From positions 3,451,036 through 3,515,035 of the forward strand of contig NZ_CP009516.1 in the NCBI RefSeq assembly GCF_000970285.1: a stretch of 64,000 nucleotides of DNA, written 5' to 3'. Below the pieces are notes generated by a model. The model was given only the letters and a program-made list of their open reading frames with translations, ran no database searches and was not told the DNA's origin. Source of the DNA: Methanosarcina horonobensis HB-1 = JCM 15518. GTDB lineage: Archaea > Halobacteriota > Methanosarcinia > Methanosarcinales > Methanosarcinaceae. A program made the translations under genes and the position numbers. Shown piece after piece: positions 37,816-47,126 of the stretch; positions within the stretch are counted from its first letter, which is position 1; the number at the start of each line of letters is the position of its first letter.

Positions 37816-37994
37816 AATCTCAAGAATTCTTATAGAACTTTTTAATAAAATAAACTGTTTTGTCAGAAAAAAGATGTTGGCTGCCTTTCCCAGGATAATT
37901 TTTTTAAAAATGGAAAGATTATAAGGATATTTTACCATTCTCACCATTAGAATAAAATCGTAAATTTTATAAATTAGTTCTGAGAGAACTCAGG

Positions 37995-38100
37995 AGAAGC
38001 TACTTTCCGACTTATTTCATAGTTTGTGCTTACGATCTTCCGTGATCTTTATGATTGCAAGGGCTTTTACAGAAAAACTGTCTACACGCCCCTGCCCATT
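37995..38100 (-). pseudogene. Relic of a PNPOx-like flavin-binding gene (locus A)
   Basis: About 100 bases align with the 3' end of the intact gene at 50089-50496: shared blocks are GAAGCTnCTTTCCG, CTTCCGTnATnTTnAT and GCAAGGGCTTTTnCAG (plus-strand sense). The rest of the gene is gone. It shows that three neighbouring genes, not one, were duplicated together. Confidence 0.65.
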
Positions 38101-38211
38101 TTAGCTATTTTTCTTTCGAGATTCTTAAGCTAAAGACAAAACATTGATCTCAGCAGATTTGGAGTACACGCCCTACCAGATGCGATAGTGTTCCTTTTGT
38201 TTTTTACAGGA

Positions 38212-38871
38212 TCAAATGCTCCCTGAAGTAAACAGGAATAAGTATACCTGATAAACAATAGACAGACCGACAGGAATACTAACCGCAAGAGTTGCATTTT
38301 TAATCGATATATTTCGTGCATGTAAAAGTGCGAACACCCAGATGTATGCAGACAGTAAGAGACATAGAATTCCAATTGTTTGCGAGGTATAGTACAGGGG
38401 GTTATTTGAAAATGTCTCCATCATATTTTCGGTAATAAGTTGCGGGTCCTGCAACGAAAAATCTGCAGAGGTTGTTAACCAGTACGTTATAACGACACCT
38501 ATTAGACTGCTAAATATTTGCGGCACAAATCCATAACCTACAAACTCTAACGTTCTCTTGAAAGAACCTTTTGAATCAAATACATAAGATATTGCATATA
38601 AGATTCCACTCAGCAGGAACCAATAAAAAAATGTTCCAAATAACCCTCCGACAATAATGAAGAAAATTGTTGCAATTGAGAAATATGAACTCATATCAGA
38701 AGGAAACAATCCTCTGAATTGATTCATAGCCAGAAAACTTGAAACCATTGCAATTACAGCAATTACAAGTGTTATCAATACAGGATACTTAAAATTGACA
38801 TCGTTTCTCGACTTTTCCCTGAAAAATGAATTAGGATCAAATAACAGATTATTTAGGTTTAGATTATTCAT
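38212..38871 (-). CDS. Yip1-type membrane protein
   Basis: A 219-residue polytopic protein with five hydrophobic segments. The arrangement NLLFDPNSFFREKSRND followed by VLITLVIAVIAMVSSFLAMN, and GSFKRTLEFVGYGFVPQIFSS, is characteristic of prokaryotic Yip1-domain (PF04893) proteins, whose role is unknown; eukaryotic relatives act in membrane trafficking. The ATG at 38871 has GGTGTG upstream; a GTG three codons earlier is possible. It runs with the CcdA-like and following gene on the minus strand, 113 bases downstream of them. Confidence 0.75.
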   Translation of the reverse strand: MNNLNLNNLLFDPNSFFREKSRNDVNFKYPVLITLVIAVIAMVSSFLAMNQFRGLFPSDMSSYFSIATIFFIIVGGLFGTFFYWFLLSGILYAISYVFDSKGSFKRTLEFVGYGFVPQIFSSLIGVVITYWLTTSADFSLQDPQLITENMMETFSNNPLYYTSQTIGILCLLLSAYIWVFALLHARNISIKNATLAVSIPVGLSIVYQVYLFLFTSGSI

Positions 38872-38984
38872 ATTTTTCACACCATTGTAAGTCTTATGTA
38901 ATAATTGCCATATTATTTATAAAGATTTCATATGTTAATCAGTTATTTAGATTTAACTTCATATTTTTGTTTATATCTTACAGC

Positions 38985-39305
38985 TTAAATCATAATCCAT
39001 AATCCAAAAAATATAAACACAAATCCACTGATTTTTTTCAGATACATTTTATATGAACGAATCTGTTTGGACAGAGTATAGCCCCCTATCATGCCAACTC
39101 CAATAAAAGGTGTCAATACCCCTCCGCTGAAAGCAAGCAATAGAGCCAGATCATTAACAGTCCCGTTTGTAATAGTCTTGTTGAGCAGTACAAGAAGCAT
39201 GGGAGCAGTGCAGGGAACTTTTACAAAAGAAAACAATATCCCAGAAATCCATAAGGGTATCTTTTCATTTAATAAACATGTATATACAGATAATAGAAAA
39301 CTCAA
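38985..39305 (-). CDS. Half-length CcdA/DsbD-like membrane protein
   Basis: This 106-residue protein has three transmembrane stretches. FSFVKVPCTAPMLLVLL resembles the second conserved Cys-Pro motif of the CcdA/DsbD electron-transfer family (for example GKTPCVGP), and GGVLTPFIGVGMIGGY and a C-terminal ISGFVFIFFGLW match the later helices. The first half, with the other redox cysteine, is missing from this frame. It overlaps the next gene upstream by four bases, so both are translated as a pair; the upstream protein may supply the missing part. It may also be a truncated remnant. Confidence 0.5.
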   Translation of the reverse strand: MSFLLSVYTCLLNEKIPLWISGILFSFVKVPCTAPMLLVLLNKTITNGTVNDLALLLAFSGGVLTPFIGVGMIGGYTLSKQIRSYKMYLKKISGFVFIFFGLWIMI

Positions 39306-39952
39306 TTATCCGAATTCTGTTTGCGATGTGACCATTTTATTCCTAATACCAGAAATATCAGCAGTATTCCAAGAATTACGCTTCCTTTTAAAATGGGAAG
39401 AATAGGGCAGCCAAGTACAAGGTAACGTATAAAAATAAAAACACATGCAATTACGTAGAAAATCAGCAATCTCACAGGATCTTTTTGATTTGCTTTCCTT
39501 TCGCCATATATGATCTTTGAGAGTGAGACTCCGATAAATAATAAAAGCAAAATCCAGTATATCTGATCCATATTATAAACTAAAGAAGCATAAAGATAGG
39601 CGATATACAGAAGTATTGTAATAATTAGAAGACCCATATGTTCTCGAATTGACGAAGAAATATTAGTTTTTTCATCTTTATAGAGCTCTGTGACTTTTTT
39701 GTCGTGAGACTTTGAGCTCAAAATATGGGTAATTATAAAGGAAATATTATTGTTCTCAATTTGTTCCTTTTTTCTATACCATACCATAAACGAGAAATGG
39801 ATAGCTGTAAAAAAGAGGGCCAGAATAAATACCCCTGACATCCCTAGCGGGATATATCCTTCCCTATTTAGTAGTCCGATTATTAAAAAACTAAAAAAGC
39901 ATACTGAAAGTGAACGCAATAACTCCTCTTTTACAATATAGTCAATTTTCAT
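39302..39952 (-). CDS. Polytopic membrane protein of unknown function
   Basis: The 216-residue protein has six or seven predicted transmembrane helices, for example LSVCFFSFLIIGLLN, LLIITILLYIAYLYASL and VLGCPILPILKGSVILGILL. Between helices 2 and 3 is a charged loop of about 40 residues. I cannot assign a family. A single Cys-Pro (GCPILP) near the C-terminus is of interest because it lies next to a CcdA-like gene. The ATG at 39952 has AGGGTG six bases upstream. The stop overlaps the CcdA-like gene start. Confidence 0.55.
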   Translation of the reverse strand: MKIDYIVKEELLRSLSVCFFSFLIIGLLNREGYIPLGMSGVFILALFFTAIHFSFMVWYRKKEQIENNNISFIITHILSSKSHDKKVTELYKDEKTNISSSIREHMGLLIITILLYIAYLYASLVYNMDQIYWILLLLFIGVSLSKIIYGERKANQKDPVRLLIFYVIACVFIFIRYLVLGCPILPILKGSVILGILLIFLVLGIKWSHRKQNSDN

Positions 39953-40052
39953 GGCTCGCACCCTGCACTTTGGAAATTTTGAGCTTAAATCTATTTGCTT
40001 CTAAACCTGTATTTATTGAATAATACTGTGTTCTAACTGATCTCTTCCAGGC

Positions 40053-41048
40053 TTATGCTCCTTCAATAATTTTAAGGAATAGTTTCTTCAGATTCATTTC
40101 TTCTTCTTCGAACATGGATACAGTGCCGCCTGCTTTCCTAACAGCTTTTGCAATCTCTGTACGGAGCTTCGTCTTCGCATGCACATGCAGAGTTTCGTCC
40201 TGAATTTCAAGAGCAGTCACGCCCTCTACGGTTTTCACGGCTTCTGCGGCCTCGGAGAGTGGAATATCCTGAACCTCAAGCAAATAATTCACACCCTCCT
40301 TTGCTCTGATTATATCTCGCAGATCCTCCACAGACCCGACTGCCAGCAGCTTCCCTCTTGCAATTATTGCTATGCGGTCGCAGATCTCCTCAACTTCTTC
40401 CATGGAATGCGAACTCAGAAAAACGGTAACTCCTTTACTCCGGTTCAGGTCCTTTATAAGATCACGCATCATCTGAGCTCCCACGGGATCGATGCCGCTT
40501 GTTGGCTCGTCAAGGAAAAGAACTGAAGGTTCATTAATAAGAGCCTGTGCAAGCCCGAAACGCTTGCGCATGCCTGTAGAAAAACCGCCTGTTTTCTGAT
40601 CGATTGCACGGGTAAGGCCCACGGTCTCAAGCAAATTTACAATCCTCTGTTCCCGTACTTCGGGTTCGATATCATAGAGTTTTGCATAAAAGCGCAGGTT
40701 CTGCCTTGCAGTGAGATTATCATAAAAACCGGCAGGCTCTGGAAGGACGCCTGTTGTTTCCCTTATATTTATTACTTCGCGGACAATATCATAACCTGCA
40801 ACTTTCCCGCTTCCTTCACTTGGTTCAAGCAAACCGATAAGCATTTTCATGGTTGTGGTCTTGCCGGCCCCGTTAGGACCTACAAAGCCGAATACTTCTC
40901 CCTTTCTTACCTGCAGGTTCAGATTGTCTACCGCGTGTATTTTATTCTCCTTCCCGAAAACCTTACTCAAACGAATGGTTTCTATTGCGAATTCATCTAC
41001 TTTCGGTACGACTTCATTTTGTTCTAATTCCATACTCATTGATTCCAT
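40053..41048 (-). CDS. ABC transporter ATP-binding protein
   Basis: The 331-residue ATPase of a DrrA/CcmA-type exporter has Walker A GPNGAGKT, signature FSTGMRKR (usual core LSGGQ), Walker B VLFLDEPTSGIDP and switch His in LSSHSMEEVEEI. A C-terminal domain of about 90 residues follows (VQDIPLSEAAEAVKTVEGVT). The start at the ATG 41048 overlaps the upstream NEW3 gene's stop region, with GGTGA just before. No membrane permease lies next to it on this strand. The twin ABC-2 permeases at 45240-46991 on the other strand may be the partner. Confidence 0.88.
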   Translation of the reverse strand: MESMSMELEQNEVVPKVDEFAIETIRLSKVFGKENKIHAVDNLNLQVRKGEVFGFVGPNGAGKTTTMKMLIGLLEPSEGSGKVAGYDIVREVINIRETTGVLPEPAGFYDNLTARQNLRFYAKLYDIEPEVREQRIVNLLETVGLTRAIDQKTGGFSTGMRKRFGLAQALINEPSVLFLDEPTSGIDPVGAQMMRDLIKDLNRSKGVTVFLSSHSMEEVEEICDRIAIIARGKLLAVGSVEDLRDIIRAKEGVNYLLEVQDIPLSEAAEAVKTVEGVTALEIQDETLHVHAKTKLRTEIAKAVRKAGGTVSMFEEEEMNLKKLFLKIIEGA

Positions 41049-41050
41049 GT

Positions 41051-42619
41051 TCACCGCCTTCCGAACTTACGTACTACAAAAACAAGCACAAGGACCGCAA
41101 AGCCCAGCATTGCTATGCCAAGAAGCCCGCTGCTTGATGATTTTTCCACATTCACCTTGATACTTTTCTCAGAGCTCACCAGATCATCACTCTTTGCCCG
41201 TATGAAAATCTCTTTGACACCGGAACCGGCATTGGCGTTTGCAGTGATCTCTACTGGGATGCTTCTGGATTTTCCTGATCCCAGCTCATCTATCGTTCCG
41301 AAACCCTGGATCTGTACGTTGATGCCACTTACCTCGTTAATTTCAAGGGTGACATCTTCAAGGTCCTCGTCTCCTCTGTTTTCAATACTGACCCGGATTT
41401 CAGAAGAACCTCCCGGATTCAGTGTCAATTCGCTGGGGTTTGGATCGACTTTAAGCAGTTCCTCATTTTCGATATCATGGTTAATGCCTACCTCAAGCTG
41501 CCTGGTAACTTTTTTATCCCCGCTAACAGCTGCAATTACGACCGGATAAAGCCCACCTGTAGCATTTTGAGAGGGCTTGACCTTTACTGTAAACTCCTGT
41601 TCCTCTCCCGCAGGAAGCATCAGGGAAGCAAGCCTTCCTTCCTTGTCTTCCTCAGTAAGAAATTCAGCTTTCCAGCCTTCAGGCAAGCTTAAGGCTTCAA
41701 GTTTCAGCTTAAGCGGCTGATCATACCGGTTTTTTAAAGAAACTGCAAATTCTGCAGTTTTTTCAGGTCTAATTTCAACTCCCACTATGTTAGAATTCAG
41801 CTCTACGTACGCACTTAAATCTTCATCCCTGGAAAGTTCAGGGTTTATGCTAACGCTGATCGGCAAAAACACACTCTGGTTTCCTTTTTCCGGGCATGCT
41901 GCTATCAAAATTTCATAATCTCCCTTTGTTGCATTGAGCGGAGGATTCACGAGAATTTTAAACTCCTGGCTTCCATCTCCAGGAACTCCTAACCTCGTAA
42001 TTCTGGCTCCGTCGGTGGAAAGCAGGTCAACTCCCCACTCCTCGGGTTTCGAAACCAGAAAAATCCGAAAGTTTGCTCTACTTTCATATTTATTTTCTAC
42101 AAAAGCCCCGAAACTGACAGGAATTCCGGGATGGGTCTTTTTTCCGGGAATATCCGAATAAATTTCCAGGTTAGGCATTGCAGCCCTGTCAACTGTTACT
42201 GTAAATTCCCTGTATATCAGATCATGATTTCGGATATTTTCTCCATAAGGCTTCAGGCCTATTTTTATAGGGTATTCCTCATCCTTTGCGTTTTCAGGAA
42301 TTCTTACCTTAAGAGTCAATTCCTTTTCACTGGCTTCTTCAGGCAAAGTTATGTGACTGACCTGGTTGCCATCCGCATATACGCCTGCAGTCCAGTTTTC
42401 AGGCATTTTACTTATGAAAAGCATAACCGATATGCTCTCAGAAGTATTGTATCCCTTTTCCACGGTAAAACTGAACTCAACAAGGTCCCCTGGTCTTGCA
42501 ACCTTGCCACTGACATCGTTCCCGACCGTAACCTTAGCGAAGTCTGCTCCAGCCTGGAAAGGCATTAGAATAAATAGCGTGAGCAGCACAAGAAGGAGTT
42601 TTACTTCGTTTTCAGGCAC
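41051..42619 (-). CDS. NEW3-domain surface protein with membrane anchor
   Basis: The 522-residue protein has a signal peptide (LLLVLLTLFILMPFQAGA), four Ig-like beta domains of the NEW3/CARDB kind, and a C-terminal helix (LGIAMLGFAVLVLVFVVRKF) with a basic stop. The repeated motif is V-x-PG-x5-F-x-V-x2-N-x-Y (for example RPGDLVEFSFTVEKGYN, HPGIPVSFGAFVENKYE, RPEKTAEFAVSLKNRYD). This type of protein (COG1470) is often found with ABC-2 exporters in archaea. It starts with GTG at 42619, with AAGGA upstream. It overlaps the ATPase gene, so the two probably form one unit. Confidence 0.82.
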   Translation of the reverse strand: MPENEVKLLLVLLTLFILMPFQAGADFAKVTVGNDVSGKVARPGDLVEFSFTVEKGYNTSESISVMLFISKMPENWTAGVYADGNQVSHITLPEEASEKELTLKVRIPENAKDEEYPIKIGLKPYGENIRNHDLIYREFTVTVDRAAMPNLEIYSDIPGKKTHPGIPVSFGAFVENKYESRANFRIFLVSKPEEWGVDLLSTDGARITRLGVPGDGSQEFKILVNPPLNATKGDYEILIAACPEKGNQSVFLPISVSINPELSRDEDLSAYVELNSNIVGVEIRPEKTAEFAVSLKNRYDQPLKLKLEALSLPEGWKAEFLTEEDKEGRLASLMLPAGEEQEFTVKVKPSQNATGGLYPVVIAAVSGDKKVTRQLEVGINHDIENEELLKVDPNPSELTLNPGGSSEIRVSIENRGDEDLEDVTLEINEVSGINVQIQGFGTIDELGSGKSRSIPVEITANANAGSGVKEIFIRAKSDDLVSSEKSIKVNVEKSSSSGLLGIAMLGFAVLVLVFVVRKFGRR

Positions 42620-43093
42620 CTATATCCTTCCTAAAAGCATCATATAATGATCAGGAAAATTAGTGGAGCTATAAGTGGGACTGCAAGGCTTAGCTACTCT
42701 AAGCCATAGATACTTTAAGTCGTTGACTTTTTTCTCGACTAATAAAAATAACTATTGTTCCCAAAACTCTACTTCATCCTGAAAAATACCTATTCTTTTC
42801 TAAGAATATATTCTTCTTTAAATATTTTGTGTCCAAAGTCTTTAACAATCATGAAAAAAAGCTCAAATATTGATCATATATTTTTTTATAATAATAACAA
42901 GTGCGAATTGTTAGAGACTTTGGACATAAAAGTTATATTTATGAAAAAGAGTAGCAAGTTATGGAGTTCAACCGAGCGCGAAAAAAATGATCGAACTCCA
43001 ACCCCTAAAAGAGGTAAATCTGCATAGTTTTAAGATTACTTAATACTTGCGGATTTTATCTCTCAATAGAAAAGTTTTGAGAGGTTAGATGAA
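42620..43093. other. AT-rich divergent spacer with a hairpin
   Basis: No supported gene. A 7-bp inverted repeat, GGAGTTC at 42963-42969 and GAACTCC at 42993-42999, is separated by 23 bases. It lies about 95 bases upstream of the secreted protein gene that starts at 43094, so it could be an operator or part of the transcript leader. A 58-codon frame from 42851 spans this hairpin but looks unconvincing. Confidence 0.4.
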
Positions 43094-43513
43094 ATGAACA
43101 TAAAAGCTAGTTTAATATTAGCACTCGCAGCATGTATTATGCTTGTGGGTGTTGCAGCAGCAAATCAAGAAAATCCTGAAGCAGGATCAACATGGTTAAC
43201 AGCAGCTCTTTTCCATTTAGGCCCTGGGTACAACTCTGTTAGTGGATCTTTAAGCGTAGGTGACACTGCAGATTATTGGCGTCAAAGTAATGCTGCTAGT
43301 AGTGTATCGGTTATGTTGTACCTAGACCCAACTTCAAAATCAAATGGTGGAATAGCTCAGATGTACGAAGGCAACAGTGCACATTCCTTTATGCAGCGTG
43401 TACAGAAAGGTAATGACGTCTGTTCTGATACTTATCTGAATTATGCCCCAGTATACGTTACTATGACTCCAGCTGGCCTTGGAGACTATACCTTTACTGT
43501 ACGGAGGTATTGA
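43094..43513 (+). CDS. Small secreted protein, PPC-like fold
   Basis: The 139-residue protein has a classic signal peptide (SLILALAACIMLVGVAAA) and a compact beta domain. SGSLSVGDTADYWRQ and the ending GDYTFTVRRY resemble bacterial pre-peptidase C-terminal (PPC) domains and the C-terminus of the secreted protein at 49348-49860 (EDYTFNVAFH). There is no membrane anchor, so it is released or bound to the surface. GAGGTTAG lies before the ATG. It precedes the propeller gene and permeases on the same strand. Confidence 0.65.
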   Translation: MNIKASLILALAACIMLVGVAAANQENPEAGSTWLTAALFHLGPGYNSVSGSLSVGDTADYWRQSNAASSVSVMLYLDPTSKSNGGIAQMYEGNSAHSFMQRVQKGNDVCSDTYLNYAPVYVTMTPAGLGDYTFTVRRY

Positions 43514-43565
43514 GAGTATAGGAAAAATTATAAGATAACTTTCTAAACTTGGACGGGTATTTTAT

Positions 43566-45235
43566 ATGTTAAGAAATATTATGGTAATTATATTTTTTTA
43601 TTATTTGCTACAAACATAGCATCTGCTAATCCGGTATCCGAAGATTCAAATCTCAGCGTTACACCACTTGATGAAATTCTCCAGATAGAAGAAGGATTCA
43701 TAGCAACCTCAACAGAATGGAGTCCTGATGGACAATATTTGCTTGTAACCTGTTACAAATGGGTTCCTCCTTCAAATAGTGTTGTTAAACATTACTTGTT
43801 AGACACGAATTCCCATACTTTCGGGGAAATAAATTATGGAATTAATGGATCGGATACCAATGGAATATTACAAGCAAAATGGATCCCGTCAGGTGACAAG
43901 GTATATTTCGAAGTTTCAAGGATCGACGAAACAAATTCCGGTTATTGTTATATCATTTGCAATCCAGATGGTACAAATTTGAGGTGTATAGGGACTAACT
44001 ATACAGATCTTTCATACATACTAAAGAATCTTGGGGATATTGGTTATCAGAAGAATCTTAACTGGAATCCAGACTCCGGTAAAATCGTATTTGAATGGGA
44101 AAAACCCGGAAATCAATCTACCGGAGTATATGTAGTAGATGGAAGTGGTATAAATGCCCATGAACTTCCTTCAGCTACATATCCACAACCTACCTTCTAC
44201 GACTCTAATAGAATTTTGATTGTCACCGATGAAGGAACTATATCGCTTATTAACAATAGCGGTAATTTGCTTCAGGATTTCCGGCCTGAGAACAAAAATG
44301 AACGATATTGCGCTTTTTCGCTTAGTCCTGACAGAAAAAAAATCATGTTTGCAGCAGGGTCATTAGATAGCTACAATTTACATACATATATCTCTAACAT
44401 TGATGGTTCAAATTTAAAAGGAAATATCTCTTACAATGAAAATCTCTGGGTGAATGAGTCTTGGCAGCCAAACGGTTCTCTTTTGCTGGTAAATCAGAAC
44501 AGGAATCTGTATGTTGTAGAAGGAGACGAAAATAATAAGCGTCTTTTGTATGAAGGCAATGCTAGCGAGCCCCAATGGTTCCCTGATGGAAGGAAAATAC
44601 TGTTTGTTGAAAATGGAAACAAGCTTTATTCGATAGATGTTGACGGAACCAATCTGTCCTTTATCACGAGTTTCGGACCTACTTACTCCTACCTATGGAA
44701 ATATTTTGGCGAAAGGCAGCATTTTTCAATAAATCCGTCTGGGAACACTATAGCTTTTATGTCTGCCTTTGATTCAGCTGCTGGAAGAATGATTGAAAAC
44801 AATGACATTTATAAATTTGATATTGCTGCTCCTTTGTTCATCATTAATTCCAACGGTTCTAATCTTACTCAAGTGACACCTGCAGTAAAGGGAAGATATG
44901 ATACCTGCATAAACTGGAGTCCTGATGGAAAGCAACTCACTATCGGATCCACTATATACACGGATCCCGGGTGGGACCATGGGAATAGCTCTCTGGTAGA
45001 ATTGGATTCTGAAAACTCTTCGCCAATCTGGAAGAGTTTGCCTGTAAAGGAAATTATCAGGAGCGAAGAATCTGGCACCGTTGATAAAGTCCAGATCAAT
45101 GAACCGGATTCCAAAAATACATCACAGGTTACTGAGAGTCAAGAAATAATCAAACAATCTCCTTCCTTTATGCTTTTACAAATGTTTACCTGCATAATGG
45201 GAATCTGGCTGCTGCATAAAAGCAAGGAGTTATGA
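43566..45235 (+). pseudogene. TolB-like propeller protein, signal peptide frameshifted
   Basis: The main frame (no start codon before TTG 43739) encodes a TolB/PD40 six-to-seven-blade propeller with repeats such as WNPDSGKIVFEW, LSPDRKKIMFAAG, FPDGRKILFVENG, INPSGNTIAFMS and WSPDGKQLTIGS, then a C-terminal helix LLQMFTCIMGIWLLHK with a basic end. A signal peptide is encoded in a different frame from the ATG at 43566 (LRNIMVIIFFYY); the paralogous relic at 47127 reads through this region in one frame. The difference lies in a run of seven T at 43593-43599: eight or five T would restore the frame. Otherwise the gene appears intact, so the defect could be recent, a phase-variable tract or a sequencing error. 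Confidence 0.7.
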
Positions 45236-45239
45236 TATC

Positions 45240-46094
45240 GTGAATAAAAACTGCGTTTTAACGCTGGCACAAAAAGAATTTTCGGACAAACTGCATGAAC
45301 CAGGTTTTTTCGTACTCCTTGCGATATTTATGGGTACCCTATTAATATATCTGCAAAGCCGCACAAGTGATTTTTGGGATGTTGTCCAGGTGATTGGCGT
45401 CTTCTTCCCATTGACAGGTATAGCTCTTGGATATGACGGGATAATTAAAGAAAAGAATAGCAAAAGCCTGAATGTTTTATTGACACATCCGGTTTTCAGA
45501 GATAATATCATAACAGGCAAATTTCTAGGAATTTCAATAACTCTTGCACTTATGGTATTTTCATCCCTGACAATAATTGAAGCATCGGATTTCCTGATTT
45601 CTGGGAAAGTTGCTGAACTTGATTCCCTCGTACGTCTGCTAATTTTCGGGATATTTACTTTCCTTTATTTACTAACTTTTGCAGCTTTTGGGCTTTTTGC
45701 TTCAGTCTGGTGTAAAACAGAAATTGAGTCCCTCACGTTCGGAGCTCTGGTCTGGATCAACATGTGCTTTGCCCTCGGCCCAACTATTATTATGCTTGCA
45801 TCTTTCGCATCGGGTCAAACACTGTTTGATATGACGAAAGAGTTTGCTTCGACAGTTTCCTCATTTTACAATATCTCGCCTTTGCATCACTTTGCTGAGG
45901 TGACAGTTGGAGATCTGGATTTGAGTTATTATGGAGGGTTTCATATCCAGACAGATTTATACGGGTTTCTGGACACTCGCTATTCACTATCTTACCTGAT
46001 TGGGTATTACTGGCAAAACGTAGTAATTTTGTTAATTCTCCCGTTTCTGTTTCTGGCAGCTTCATATATTTCATTTTTGAGAGATGATGTCTAA
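45240..46094 (+). CDS. ABC-2 type permease, first of a pair
   Basis: This 284-residue integral membrane protein has six transmembrane segments in the ABC-2 (PF01061/PF12679-like) permease layout: TLAQKEFSDKLHEPGFFVLL with the first helix, a cytosolic loop with GYDGIIKEKNSKSLNVLL and THPVFRDNIITGK, then LLTFAAFGLFASVWCKTEIE and a last helix near the C-terminus. It starts with GTG at 45240, four bases after the propeller gene stop. The loop motif is nearly the same in the next gene. The ATPase partner is not adjacent on this strand. Confidence 0.85.
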   Translation: MNKNCVLTLAQKEFSDKLHEPGFFVLLAIFMGTLLIYLQSRTSDFWDVVQVIGVFFPLTGIALGYDGIIKEKNSKSLNVLLTHPVFRDNIITGKFLGISITLALMVFSSLTIIEASDFLISGKVAELDSLVRLLIFGIFTFLYLLTFAAFGLFASVWCKTEIESLTFGALVWINMCFALGPTIIMLASFASGQTLFDMTKEFASTVSSFYNISPLHHFAEVTVGDLDLSYYGGFHIQTDLYGFLDTRYSLSYLIGYYWQNVVILLILPFLFLAASYISFLRDDV

Positions 46095-46106
46095 GGAGGG
46101 AACAAT

Positions 46107-46991
46107 GTGGAAAATATCTCTAACATAAAAGTCATAGCCCAAAAGGAGTTTACTGACCATCTGAAAAGTCCTGTATTTCTTTCTTTTACAGCTACTTTTA
46201 CGCTTGTTGTCCTTGCCTATTCATATGTGCTGGGGACAGAAGTCGAATATACATTAAATGTTCTTGGCAGCCCTGATTTGATGAGAGGGTTTGAAGGAGT
46301 AGCAGAGGTTGTCGGCCGTTTTGCACCAATTATAGGTATAGTGTTGGGTTTTGATGCAATTGTCAAAGAAATAAAATCCAGTTCCATGAATGTTTTATTG
46401 ACACATCCTGTGTTCAGGGACAATATAATCCTTGGCAAGATTCTGGGATCGAGTTCATGTATTTTGCTCGTACTCTTCTTTTCCATCAATCTTGCAACCG
46501 GAGTCATGCTTATCGCTTCAGGAATTCCGGTCACAATGCAGCAAATCACAAGAATTGAGATATTTATATTTCTAACTTTTTTCTATGCTCTAATTTTCCT
46601 TGCAATCTCCATAATGATCTCAACAATATCAAAAAGATCAAATAATTCTCTTCTGTTCAACTTAATTTTCTGGCTTGTCATAACAGTACTATTTACCAAT
46701 CTAATCTTTACCGTAAGTTATGCATTTTCAGAAGATCTCCATACGGCAAATGACCAGACTCAGCTTCTTAAGAACTTCTTACCTGACTATCATTTTACTA
46801 CTACTGCGGTGGGAATCAAGAATACTGATACAGGACTTACTTCCGAGATAGGAGGGATATTTGATACCCACTATACACTGGGAGCCTGGGCAGGTGAATT
46901 CTGGCCCGATATGGCCTATCTTTTTGTGCTGCCATTCATCTTGCTTATAGGCTCGGTACTAGCGTTTTTGAAAAAAGACATAACATACTGA
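46107..46991 (+). CDS. ABC-2 type permease, second of a pair
   Basis: The 294-residue protein is a paralogue of the previous gene: six transmembrane segments, starting VIAQKEFTDHLKSPVFLSFT, with the cytosolic loop GFDAIVKEIKSSSMNVLL and THPVFRDNIILGK. Eleven or more consecutive residues of this loop (NVLLTHPVFRDNII) are identical in both, so the pair arose by duplication. A heterodimer with one ATPase pair would form a full exporter. GTG at 46107 is the start, with AAGGAGGG upstream; the ATG two bases earlier is out of frame and stops soon. Confidence 0.85.
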   Translation: MENISNIKVIAQKEFTDHLKSPVFLSFTATFTLVVLAYSYVLGTEVEYTLNVLGSPDLMRGFEGVAEVVGRFAPIIGIVLGFDAIVKEIKSSSMNVLLTHPVFRDNIILGKILGSSSCILLVLFFSINLATGVMLIASGIPVTMQQITRIEIFIFLTFFYALIFLAISIMISTISKRSNNSLLFNLIFWLVITVLFTNLIFTVSYAFSEDLHTANDQTQLLKNFLPDYHFTTTAVGIKNTDTGLTSEIGGIFDTHYTLGAWAGEFWPDMAYLFVLPFILLIGSVLAFLKKDITY

Positions 46992-47126
46992 AGGGAAAAA
47001 TTTTCATGAAGACAGTTTTAGGTTAAACAGCATAGCAAAAATATCCTTTCATTCTGGTGCCAAAACCAGAATAACTAATTTTTTAAGGTTGTAGTAGCAT
47101 TTCCAAAGTTTTGGATGGGGAATTTA

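Noticed and set aside
42755-43027. A 90-codon plus-strand frame in the spacer before the secreted protein gene.
   Set aside because: It begins in unstructured AT-rich DNA, has no ribosome site, spans a 7-bp inverted repeat, and the translation has no recognisable fold or family.
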